Positions 53,015 to 64,000 of a stretch of DNA of 64,000 nucleotides are shown here, piece after piece. Under the pieces are notes generated by a model, which worked only from the letters and a program-made list of their open reading frames with translations, did no database searches and was not told the origin of the DNA. Origin of the DNA: Clavaria fumosa. Its lineage: Eukaryota; Basidiomycota; Agaricomycetes; Agaricales; Clavariaceae. A program made the translations under genes and the position numbers. Location: the NCBI GenBank assembly GCA_951802425.1, contig OX637805.1, forward strand, positions 1,674,001 to 1,738,000. Reading direction: 5' to 3'. The first letter of the stretch is position 1, and each line of letters opens with the position of its first letter.

Positions 53015-56000
53015 TGCGGACCTTGACACAATTCGGGCATGCCTTTGGACGGACTTTTTTTGTTGTTGTTGTTGTTGGTGGTATGAAGACGGGTCGAATC
53101 CACGTGACATTGTCTCCCTTCCGATCTCTGACCACGTGCCGAGGTCCCCCCTCCATTTCCGGCGGCACGGACAACTTTACAGTTGCATTGCGAACATTCA
53201 AAATGAGGAAGTTCTTTGTAACGGTAATTATCGATTATCTCTTCTCAACGTTCGCGGTGACATAAAGACGGCAGCGTCAAACCATTCCCACACACCACAG
53301 TACCATTTCGATTGGTGGGGTAACACCACTAATTTCCTAAGGCAAATCAAATCCATTAGCTATTGTGTCCGAAATCGGAGCTCAGGCTCACAGTTCTGCT
53401 TCGACAGCTAAGGCAAGGCGTATCTGCTCCCCTCCCCACAACAACAAAACGGGCCAGACCAGAGGGGCCATTTGCACAGCAAAAAAAGGCGATTGCACTA
53501 AACACCGACTGGCCCCTTCGCCATGGAGGGTTGCGGCAGCAGCGGTCCGTCGGAACAGTCGCGGAGGCCGAGGACACAATAGGCGCTGGGCGCGCTCCAG
53601 GCCCGCAGCGCCCCCGCCCAATAGCACCCATAGCCAAATTGTCCTCGCCAAGAGGCAGATACGGGGGATGATGGGTGGGAGGCTTCAAGTAACTCCCATC
53701 TTCTTCCTGTAGGTTACAGTGTAATGAGTGAGAGTGCACCCTGCACGGCCTGGCCGACCCGACCCGCGGCGCCATCGTCCGTTCTGGACTCAAGAAACGC
53801 CCGCCCTGCACAGTCTTGCCTCAGACCCTGGAATCCTCAGGCAAGGAAAGTTAGTTTTTGTGTGTGCGCACGCGCTTAACTGCAGCGGGCTTCCTCGCGG
53901 CGTTTCTCCAACCAAGAACAAACACACCAAAAAGAAAAGAAAAAAAGAAAGATTGAGAAGCAAGCCATCCGTTGCCAATATAGGAATACGGGGCGTGAAG
54001 CGGTGATGAGGCGAGAGGGTTTTCTGCGCGTGTGGCGGGGCGGAAATGAGGAGGGGGGTGTGTCCCGCAGTGTGCGCCGTTTTCATCAAAAAAAAAGACC
54101 CACCAACGCCGCGAAGCTCGCCCAAGGGGGACACTTCGCCCGCGATGCGATGCGATGCGGTGCGATGTAATGCGATGGGGAGGTTGTGTCAGTCGCACAT
54201 CAATCAGAACTTGGGTGGTGGTGGCCTGCCGCGCGCTCGGCTGCTGCCTTTTTACCCCGTCACCAGGCCTCAAGGCCTCAAGACCTCAAGCGCCCAACCC
54301 TGCCCCTATCCCCACACCCCCTCTGCTTCGTAAACTCGCGTTAGTCTGGCCAATTCTGCGCGCCAAGCCCGCGAGGTGTTCCCGGCTAGATATGACATGA
54401 TGGTGGTGGTTGGTGGCGGGTGATGACAAGACTCTCTCCAAAAAAAAAAAAAACTCCCCGTGATCTAGACCAGCAACCTGGAAGTGTCATTTGTCAAACC
54501 AGAGGGCTCTGGGCGCCCCTCCGCAACACCATTTGGGTTCTTCCCTCTCACGAGACGAGACGAGAACACGGTGCAATGTGCAAAGTGCAAAGAAGAGAGC
54601 AGTCGATCGCCGCGTCGAAGTGATCGTGATCAACAAAAAAAAAAAGATTATGTGAGCAACCCCATCAAACCCAAGACAAGGCGGCTGTGCATCTCCCCAC
54701 CACCCTGAAAAAAAAAAATCGGGGACGGGCCACCTTTTCACCCGAGCCGCCAGTGGCCCAATCCTCTGTGATCGCAGCGTGTGTGTGTGCCACGCATGAG
54801 TTACAGTCAGCCCCATGGGCAGCGACCCTCACGCATGATCAAGGGGCCCGCACCCCAATCGGCCTTTGGGTCCTTCAATCACCAAAAAAATCCCACCATC
54901 TTGGGTGAGGAACTCTTTTTTGCCGCTGCGGCGGAGCCGCGCGCTTCGTCGACGCTCCACACCACGCCCATGGACCAGACAGGATCGGCAAAACAAAAAA
55001 AACGTGGGGTTTTTCCATTTTTCCGCCACGCACATACACACACACACACCCTTGCACGCGCGGTTGGCCAACCTGGTTTCCTCGGCCATCGGAGAAAGAG
55101 GAGTGGGGGGTGTGTGCATCGGGCGCTCATTGTGAACGCTTTGCTGTGCAGATGGACTAGGACGATCTTGGGATGTATGGTTTCTCCGCTCCCCTGTCCT
55201 GAGGGGGTCCCTGATGGGCGACGATGGGGCAAAGCAAACACAGAGAGAAAGGCCATCGTTTCCCTACTGGGGTAGAGAGCACAAGTCGTCGAGAACGGGC
55301 TTAGCATCACTAACATATACACAATACACTACGGGACTATCCCATAAGGAGGTGCTAAAATATCGATGAATGACAACGCATAGAGTTGGCTCGGGTCCCT
55401 GGATCGGGTTTAGGAAGTTGGCGAGCTGTGAGCTGGGTGGTGTGTGTGTGTGCTGTGCTGGCGAGGATATGGGATTGTGGATTGTGCCACGGCCCGAGGC
55501 TCGGAGTTGTACAGTGGCCTGAGCTGAGCCTTCTCCGGCTCCACGTGCCGCACGACCCACACACCCACACCCACCGTTGCTTCGAACGAGGACGTGCCCA
55601 AATGGCTGCTCTCGACTAGTGTGGTGGATGAGCCTACAGTTGCTAGTCCCCACGTTCCAATGACGTTGTTGCCTTGCCATCTTTTCCCTTTCCCCCCCTT
55701 CTCAGGGTCGCCGGTGCTGCTGATGAGCGACCCTACGCTGAGCGCTGATCATTATGTGTGTGTGAGGGGGGGGTTCCTTCTTTGCTGACAAGGGACATGG
55801 ACGGGTATCGTCGCTTCGATTCTCGGGTCCCACCACCCTCTTACTTCTTGATGGATGGGAAGAGATTTTGTTGTGTGAGAGAGAGCCACTCTGAGCATTA
55901 AACTTGTCGATGAGCACCCCCCTCTCTCTCCTTCCCCAGCCCCACTAACGGGGACACTCTCGAGACGATACCTTGATGTCATACACTCTACACTACGATG

Positions 56001-56448
56001 ATATCTCTTTTCATAACCGCGGGGTATTCTTTTGCAATAAGAAGTCAATAATATAATAATAATAATAAAATAAAGAATGACATTTCCTAATTTGAACATT
56101 ACTTTCTATAAAAAGTAATCTCAACGGTCAATTTAGTATCCCGCCAACCCAATCCACACATCACACATCACACACAATCCACAAAATATTACCCAAATCC
56201 ACCAACTCCATTTCCACCGACATTTTTCATGATATGGTAACAACTGCTATATAATGAATGGCACTTAACCGCCGAACTTCACATCTCTCCCACCTCACTC
56301 ACACAATCCCAATTATCTTCTCTCTCTCTCCTTCATCGTCCTCTCCCCCTCTCTCACCCTCACCACCACAACCACCATTATCACTCAGCCCCCCCTATCA
56401 CCCGCCATTACACCACTGGCACCCCCCGCCCACCACCACCGCAGCATC

Positions 56449-57237
56449 ATGCCTGGGGTCGACATCCAAAGCGCTACTCGCGCATGGGAGCCCAATCTTC
56501 ATTGGTCGGAAAACGAGAACTGTGGGATCTGGGATCCGAAGAGGCATGGCGTCGATGTCTGGAAATGCGTCCGAGCCCGTGCGTTAGACCACATGATGAT
56601 GTCCCCCTTCCTTTCATCCCCTTCCCCTTCTATCCCCTTTCCTATTCCTTCCCTTCCCTTTCCTTTTTCCGTACTCACACATGCACAATTGAAAAACTGA
56701 CTCGAACCCGTCCGCGATTCCCACAGACATATCCACGCCGAACACACAGGTCTGTCACACGCTTCCTCCCCCCCTTGTCTTGGCAACCGCAAGATTGACG
56801 TCCCCCATACAGCCTCCAAACAGCCTCTACTGGTTCTACCTGGGCCGGCGATGAACGAGCGACACCCCGAGACATCGCATGCTGGACTGCCACCCCGTGT
56901 CGACGATAGCGCTATCTCGTCGTCTAGGAGCCTGCGCAGCATCGGCCTGCATTACCGCATGCCCCCCTACTCCTTTTGGCCACACGACCTCTCGCTTATC
57001 CCCCCCCCCAACCCCAATCCCACCTTACACCCGATGTCCGCGGCGTCTCTCTCTCACCTTCGCGCTTGGCGGCAAACTGAGTCCCCACCTCCTCGATCGC
57101 TTTTTTTGCCCTGCCGAGAAACGCGCACTGGGCAGGGAGCCGTGTGCAGGGTCGATACAAAAAAAATAGGGGGACGGGGAAATAAACTAACTTGCTGGAC
57201 AGGTTTATACTGTATGGCTCTCTACTGGATGGACTAA
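56449..57237 (+). CDS. Doubtful gene candidate in the gene-poor region
   Basis: An ATG in a good context (CATCATGCC) opens MPGVDIQSATRAWEPNLHW, which continues for about 60 residues of mixed composition before low-complexity sequence. Acceptor-like CCCACAG at about 56727 and a later open stretch (GPAMNERHPETSHAG, RSIGLHYRMPPYSFWPHDLSL) could be further exons. No domain was recognised and splicing is not established. Confidence 0.2.
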
Positions 57238-59615
57238 TCGTCTCGCTTTTTTGGATCTCCTTTTTCTTCTTCAAATTTTCTTCTCTTTATTTTTTTGGGC
57301 TCTACACACTGAACAACGGCTCTCTGTCGCTCTCACTCACTCACTCACTCTCGCACACATGTTGCTCCTCTTCTCTTCTCTTACTATACTGAGAAACCCA
57401 TACGGGAGATGGGATATATTTCTTTCACACGCCGTGTTTATTGCGATCGATTGTTTGTGTAATCTTTCCTGTGATCATCAAAATATATCAATAAGAGGCT
57501 GTGTCAAAGCGGGTAAAGAATGACGTCAGAAATTGTCATCCATTTTATTTTTACTACTTTTTTATTATTTTCATTATTATTTACTTTTCATCTGACCTCT
57601 TTTAAAAATAACTTCCTCTTCGATCAATGCTCTGTCATCTGCTGACCTCTGGTTGAAAAATGCTGTTAACGACCATCATCAACTCGTCGTTGTTATCTCC
57701 ATGTGGGGGAGGGGGAGGAAACGTAGCACAACGTCGCACGCGGAGGCGGGTCTGCTGATCCATTTTCCAACCCTGCGTCGAAAGGGACAGCGAAGATGAG
57801 GAGGGACAGCGAAGACGAGCGTGTGTGTGCCAAGGGCTTGAGAGTGCATCCGTCTCTGACGTCATGCCGTTCTCCACCCCTTCCCGGATACGAGATCTGA
57901 TAAAATCACAAGGCGACACACGAGGCCACAACACAACACAAGAGAGGGAAAAGAGGCGAGCGAAGCTTTCGAGGGAAACGAGGCCCCCCCGGTTCAAGCA
58001 GGATCCGGGGCTCGCGAAGGAAGTCGTTAGCCAGATCGACGGATGGGAAAAAGAGAAGGAGCGGGATAATTTACTGAATTACTGAATGATGACGTACGCG
58101 CCACCCCTCTCTTCGTTTCGCTCTTTTTTGCAGATCATGTATCACCACACACTACCCCCCTTCTTTCTCTCGTTCCATCATGCATCATCATGCAATCAGG
58201 GTGTCTGTCGCAGGGGCTGTACACGGCTAGATAGCGCTCCACTCGCGCGCGCGTTCGCATTTGTAAATGACGATACCCATCTCGTGAGATCGCGCATATG
58301 TCATCCCGGGGAGACAAGGTTTGTACCCCTTCTTCGTAAACTCTGCGCATCCGACTGCATCGGGGTGGGTGATCGGGGTGGTGGTGATTGGGGTGGTGAT
58401 TACAACGAAACGAACGACAGCTGGTGGGAGGAAGGGGGAGAGTTTCGGAGCAAGCGCGAGAGATAACGAGACATAATATCATCACCACCACCACGTTGCT
58501 CACACGCTACGGGTTTACCTGCGCTCAGGCGCTCAGGATGTGAAGTGAAGGTGCTTCGCGTGAACCCACTCTTTTGCAGAGAATTGATGGATGCAAACCG
58601 AAGGGAGCACACACCATGCGATCTCGACCCTTCCCCATCATCACCCACCCACCCATCATCAACGTCATCCGTCATCTATCCTACTGAAGCAACTCGAGCT
58701 TGAGAGTCCGGGAAGAGAAGAGAAGCACCTTGTATGTTGCTCAGACCATCTGAGGACTGAACCCATTCGTAGATACTACCCTTCATTCATTCATTCAATC
58801 AAATCATTTCCAGGGTCGTCTCTCATGAATTGCCAATGCCAACACGACGGGTCCGAATTTGAAAAGAAGAGACGCGAGACACGCCAATCTAAGACAATTT
58901 GTGTTGCCGACGTCGAAGAGAGTAAGTGAGTGACATTACACAGGTCACGGCTCATCTGATTACAAGTGTCCTTGGTGTGAAAGCGGTAGTAACACAGCAC
59001 AGTAACAGAACCGGTAACTACGAAGAGTTGCGGTGATGTTGTTGAAGTAGTCGCGGGTTGTGCGACTGGAACGTGAGATGAAAGGCACCATGAAAGGACC
59101 TGACTCATATACTTTTTTTTCTGTCTGTCGGAGATATCGGTGTCCGGAGTTGCGGTGGTCGCGAATGGTCCAAGTGTATCTCTCTCTCTCTCTTTAAGAC
59201 GACAGCCACGATCGCAGATAGGGAGATATAAACGCAAATAAATTGTTAGGTACGACACGACGTCAAAAAGAAAAAAAGAAGGGGAAAAAAGTCTGACTAT
59301 ATGACAAGTGACAGTGTGTCCCCCCAAATCTGTGGGTGCGCTATCTCAGAGCAAGATGCATGCAAGATAGAGTGCGCGAGATCGTCCCGCTGCCCGGGTT
59401 GGAGTTAGGTTTCCAAAGCGGACAAAACCGGGATCCAGGGCAGGGCGGAGATCGGGGGAAGACGCAACCCCCCCAAACATGGGTCCGCCGTCCGCCCCGA
59501 GCCGGCGGCGGTCGAGGGGCCGTACGCGTCACGTCAAGCGCTGCGTCGTTAAGTGCAGGACTCCGAGCGCGGGCGGGTTGAGAAGCGCGTACAGTAGGGG
59601 TGCCTACTCCGGGGC

Positions 59616-59638
59616 GTGTGTGTGTGTGTGTGTGTGTG
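59616..59638 (+). repeat. (GT)n microsatellite
   Basis: About eleven perfect GT units. Confidence 0.95.
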
Positions 59639-60178
59639 CTGACGGACCATCGCGTGTCCCGAATGGCAAGGAATCGCTTCGTGTATGCGAGCCTAGGGGC
59701 GACGGGGTCGTTTGGGGGGGGGGCTTGGACGGCGAGCGTGTCTCGCGTCCTGGGAGTAGCCGACTCGGACACCGCATGGAGGTAAGTAAGTAAAGTGGTC
59801 GAGACGAGCTCAGGGGTGAGCTTCTGCGAGCAGGGTGGTGGTGGTGGCGTCGGTCGGTCCGGCCGATGAGACGACTTGCTGCATGGCGATCATCATCAAT
59901 GATGACACGCGCGCGCGAGAGAGAGACTTTGTAGTCAGCCCAGGACGAGATGAGTCAATGTCGACGCGTCAACTTGGAGGGCTGCAAGCGGGTTAGGAAT
60001 GGGCGTTTGCCACGGTGGTGTGTCATGGGAGTGATTGCCGTCGCCATTCGTCAGTCCAGTCATGATGGATTTGCATACTCAGGCGTTGGAGGAGATGGGT
60101 GACCGTGGGAATATGCGATTATTACGTTGCTGTGCTAACGCGAAAACGACTTTGTAATTTGTAACTTGCAAATCCGCA

Positions 60179-61298
60179 ATGACGAGGATGCCGCGTTTGC
60201 TCTTGCTGCTCTCCTGGTAAAGCTGGATAGTCTCCGCTTAGTTTATGCATTCGTGATGGCTGACAGCGGCGCAGGGTGTTCTGTTCTGCTCTCGCCACCA
60301 GCATCCAAGGCCGCATATCATGGAACGAGCACTGCGTCGGTGAGAGCGCCCTTGGTGGCACATCACATTCCCTCCCTCTTTTCGCTGATCGCAGCCGTTG
60401 CCACAGGCGCTGCAGAACTGGGTCCGGCGCAGGTGCTCTTGGATGACGGGCGGCTCCGCGGCGGGGTCACCAAGGACGGCAGGTTCACCATGTAAGAAAA
60501 ATCGCGTCCTCCTCCTGCATTGCGTTGGCGCCGGGCAGCGGGTTCACCATGCCGCTCGCCGCCCCCCTCAGACCTGACGTCCCACCCGGGAGCTACATCC
60601 TGTCCGTCCAGGCGCATGACCACCTCTTCGACCACGTCAGCTCTCCTTCCCGTCTATCGCCCCCCCGCCGCCCCCCTCTGACTCAGCAGCGTCCCACAGC
60701 TCCGCGTCGACGTCCCCGACGCAGGCGGCGCAGCCGCCGCGCCGCGCGTGTACCCGTACGTCCCCGGCACGCCGTTCGGGAGCGCCGCGGGCGTCGCGCT
60801 GCCGTACCCGGTCGCGCTCGTCCCGCGCGCGCGGTACGACTACCACGTCGCGGCGAAGACGTTCAGCTTGCTCGCGATGCTGCAGAGCCCGATGATCCTC
60901 ATGATGGTCGCCCTGGCGGCGCTGGCGCTCGCGACGCCGTATCTCCTGGTGCGCGTGGGGGCCGGCTGTGGCCCCGTTGTGTCCTCACTCATGTCGTGCT
61001 TTTTTTTATTTAAAAAAAACTTTTTTAGAAACACATGGACCCCGAAGTGCTGCATGAGATGCAGCGCGGGCAGTCGGATGTAGCCAAGATGCGCCAGTCG
61101 TTGCTGGGCGGTGATGCCCAACCAAAGTGATTGGGAATTCATGTCATCTACAAGACATACGTTCACCATGCTCCCGAACCCACCCTCTCTCTCTATTCTA
61201 GTGCCGCGCCGTCGAATCCGAATGCCGGGACCGCGCCGCCTGCCGGCGCGAAACCGCCGTCCTCGTCGACCCCTACCCGGAGGAATAGGAAACGGTGA
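60179..61298 (+). CDS. EMC7: ER membrane protein complex subunit 7
   Basis: This is part of the ER insertase complex that places tail-anchored and multipass proteins in the membrane. Seven exons (60179-60216, 60275-60339, 60407-60491, 60539-60635, 60700-60948, 61029-61126, 61202-61298) join in exact phase to give 242 residues. Exon 1 is a signal-peptide start (MTRMPRLLLLLS). The lumenal beta-sandwich follows: IQGRISWNEHCV, ELGPAQVLLDDGRLRGGV, PPGSYILSVQAHDHLFD, LRVDVPD. PYVPGTPFG, a transmembrane helix (MLQSPMILMMVALAALALATPYLL) and a cytosolic MDPEVLHEM tail ending TRRNRKR complete it. At exon 3 a donor at 60483 instead of 60492 is also in phase and would drop three residues. Confidence 0.9.
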
Positions 61299-64000
61299 AG
61301 GGTGGAGGCGAGGGTGCTGTGGCTTGCTGGCTTCCCTTGCGGCCTGTGGAGGTGAGGGGGTCGGCACTGGTCCTCGGGTTGCTGGTCGCGCTCAGAGGAC
61401 GGGGATGACCTATCATAGCGTAGCACCTTTTCGAACACGTTTCCTTGAGCCTCGGGCGAAAGCATGTATATCTATTGGAATAAGCGCCATTGCTTCTTCT
61501 GGCTGTGTAGTAGCCGTTCGTTCACGCAGCGCGCGTCGTCCGCCTTTTCGTTCCCCCCCCCCGCCACGCGCTTTCTCGTGGTCCTGGTATTGGTAAGCCT
61601 GGCCTGTGCGCGCCACGTCTGGATCCCCTTGTTGCGCAACGAACTGCGACTCAGCGGATGCGTGCGCATGTGGTGGCCTCTGGTCTTACACGCTACAGTT
61701 TCCTGGGGCCCACGCGAAGGTCTCTCGGTCCCGGTCCCGGTCTTCTCTGTTGTTTCCAACACACTGTTATTACACGACACATCTCTGCATCCCCTCCACC
61801 ATCCTCGCTCGGATCAGCCTCCCGACGATCTCCAAGCAAGGGACGCGTTTCCCCTTGAAACCTTCCCCCCCCCCCCTTTTTTTTTCAATTTGGAGAGGGG
61901 CGATGTGCAACTGGGATCTTCATGTGCTCGCACGCGCTGCAGGATGTGCGTGGCAACTGCCCCCCCCCCCTTTTTGCAACGCTTCACTGCGTCAAAGCTT
62001 CAACACCGACTGGCAGTCTTGCAACAACTGCCCGGCGGCCCCTGCGAAGGCCGCTGCAGCCAGGGCGACCCACAAACACGGCGCCGACCCCCTCCCTCCG
62101 CTCCCAAGACCAGGGCTACACCCGTACCCGTACCCAACCCACGGGCGCCGACGACCGTATGTATGGGCAACACCAGAGGAGGGCCCCAACGGAAGGTGGC
62201 TGCACCATCAGCCTTAGCGATTGGTGATGCCCCCCGTTGCAGGAAGGTTGGCCGCCCCAGCCTTCGTTTTGGAGGGCCAGTTCGTGTGTGCCTCCGTGTC
62301 GTCAGCTCTTTCCGGGCCTGTGCTAATGCTGTCCGCAGCCAGTACAGCATCGGCATGTACCACCCAATCTGTGGGTTGTGGTGTTCCGGATCCGCAGTAA
62401 GGTTGGGTTGGAGCTTGAAAATTTTTCATTTTACTGTAGTGTGTTGGACCACTGTACTTCTCAGTATTGAATAATCCTGAGTTGCGAGTTGCAAACCATT
62501 TTTCACATTCATATATCAGTTGTTTACTTACAATTACTAGACATACTTGGTATCTGCAATGTCTAATCATTCAGTATTGAATAATACTGAGTTCCAGACT
62601 ATCTTCTTAGTGTCTTAGCTGACCTGTTTGAGTCTATTCTCTACAGATTGTGTTATGTGCATGTCAGGGGGTCAGGCAGATCAGAGCAAAGTCCAGTCGG
62701 AGTTCAGGTTCAGGATTCCAAACTTTCCAGAATAGGACTCTGGGGTTTGGTTAACTTAAATGCCCCTACTGAGTCCTGGGGGTCGCATATTTCAGAATTG
62801 ATCATATTTGAGACAAGGGACAGATGGAGGGCAGTGGATGGAGTTCAGATTTAACAAGTGACTAAAGGAGAGGAGTTGTATCCTTTCATCGATTCCTATG
62901 ATTGCGGAGCGTATATGAACGGCTCCCAGCCACGAGAAGCAGACCTTCGAACGCACATGTCGTCACTGCTCCTGTTCCCGCATACGTTACCATGTTTCTC
63001 GAAATGCACTTCTGTTGCCCATTCACGACCAGCTGTCTGCATGTTGACACATCATGCCGTCGTCGAAGATCAGCTATCAGAGGCCCGCTACATCCTCAAG
63101 ACCACCTTAGATACCTACAAAAGCTTTTCAGATGACGACTGTGGCAATGCGCCCATCAGGCCTCGCCTTTCTCTGCGTTCATCCGCGTTCTAGTTCTCAC
63201 ATTGCACCTCGACCATGCTGCGTTGTCTTTTCCACATTCTCCCTCTCACCAATTCTATCGCAAAAACCGGAAAGGAGAAAGGCTCAAACGGGATGCAGAC
63301 GCGACTCTCGCCGAGTTCATCGTATGTGTATATATACCACAAGAAATTATCTGCCGTCTATTCTTTGCAAGATGACCTTGTTGATTTTCTAAGATGTGAC
63401 AGCAACCGAAACTTGAGCGCTGGTTAAGGAACGGCGGGTCACAGAGCCTATAAGCGGACGGAAAATAAAAAATAAAAACACACAAAAATCCTTGACAAAG
63501 GATCAGCATGTCAATTGTAGAAATAACCCGGCCCCGGGACCACGAGAATGGAGTAAAAGGTATCCGTGTTTAGCTACTAGTGTAAGCTCTGTAAACGCGT
63601 AAGGAATGACTACGCTATGTGCCATGTAGTATGTCGAGGTGAATTACGTAATATCTAGACTACGACGACTGTAGTTCTTTGTATTCTTTGTACTTGTACT
63701 TCCAACATCAATTTCTCCAGTTTTGTCGTTCTTCATTGCTTTCCTGTGTCTTCGGTGGCCTTTCTTTTTGGCGAGATTTACGTTACCCATATGCCTCTTT
63801 TCCCATGCTCCTATCGATGCGGCGCATTATGGAATGTTGGGAATGTCATCCCGTAGATTGTGCTTGTACAAACAGCCTACGTACAAAACAGCAGCGTACC
63901 AACTAACTAATTCATGAAAAATGAACGGAAAAGCAGCAAATGAAATTCTTAATACGAGCGAGTCCGTGAACGCGAGCAAAGAGAATTTGATAGGGTGCAC
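61299..64000. other. No convincing gene; repeats and weak candidates
   Basis: C-runs near 61554, 61867 and 61961 break any long frame. A 20-base near-palindrome (TCAGTATTGAATAATMCTGA) occurs at 62461-62480 and 62571-62590. A + strand frame at about 62858-63193 ends in QLSEARYILKTTLDTYKSFSDD, helical in appearance, and could be a last exon, but its start and relatives are unknown. Confidence 0.45.

Larger units (their letters stand above)
53015..60178. other. 7.2-kb gene-poor region rich in simple repeats
   Basis: No exon chain could be supported. Contents include poly-A and poly-T runs (for example near 54440 and 54640), a GCGATGCGAT-type pentamer array (about 54140-54177), CA, GT, TC and CT tracts, C-rich and CCCC-rich blocks near 56330-56440 and 57000, and a (GT)n at 59616-59638. 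The only gene-like stretch is a low-confidence + strand candidate at 56449-57237. Confidence 0.55.

Noticed and set aside
53080..53110. GGGTCGAATCCACG resembling a tRNA T-loop
   Set aside because: No acceptor stem, D-arm or anticodon arm could be built around it.
61606..62474. Several 60-330 codon frames with many Pro/Arg residues
   Set aside because: They cross C-homopolymers, overlap each other in all frames and show no protein-like composition.

Overview
The window looks like basidiomycete (Agaricomycetes-type) nuclear DNA. The genes are cut by many 48-65 nt GT-AG introns. They include a HET-C protein, a fungal sesquiterpene synthase, PWP2, MAK5 and EMC7. The mobile elements are Ty3/gypsy chromoviruses of the Tf1/sushi type and a pogo-like DNA transposon. 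No prokaryotic, organellar, rRNA, tRNA or CRISPR feature was seen. The species cannot be named from sequence alone.

Region 1 (1-17.9 kb) is a retroelement nest. Two decayed chromovirus 3' fragments (1-1739 and 1740-2442) are followed by a different LTR element carrying gag and protease (2443-5560), which stops where reverse transcriptase should begin. Chromovirus A (5561-16778) comes next and carries a complete chromovirus B (6797-12412) inserted in its gag, with a perfect 5-bp target duplication. Another decayed integrase/chromodomain tail and a hAT-like MITE close the nest. In the chromovirus family every in-frame stop codon sits where the intact copy has a CGA or CGG arginine codon, which points to methyl-CpG decay.

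Region 2 (18.2-36 kb) is ordinary gene space: a secreted CAP protein, a conserved small protein, an NTF2+RRM (G3BP-like) protein, a HET-C protein that appears to contain 4-nt and 6-nt micro-exons, a conserved unknown protein, the MAK5 helicase, a C2H2 zinc-finger protein and a sesquiterpene synthase.

Region 3 (37.0-45.6 kb) is the youngest retroelement, chromovirus C. Its two 289-bp LTRs look identical, its target duplication is perfect and its 1482-residue Gag-Pol frame is open. An 11-nt stretch at the predicted transcript start is exactly complementary to the primer-binding site, the hallmark of Tf1-type self-priming. A 2952-bp pogo-like transposon with 26-bp inverted repeats and an intact transposase has jumped into a TA in its leader.

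Region 4 (45.9-53.0 kb) holds an MFS transporter, a tiny membrane protein and PWP2. Region 5 (53.0-60.2 kb) is gene-poor and full of homopolymers and microsatellites. EMC7 follows at 60.2-61.3 kb, and the last 2.7 kb has no convincing gene.
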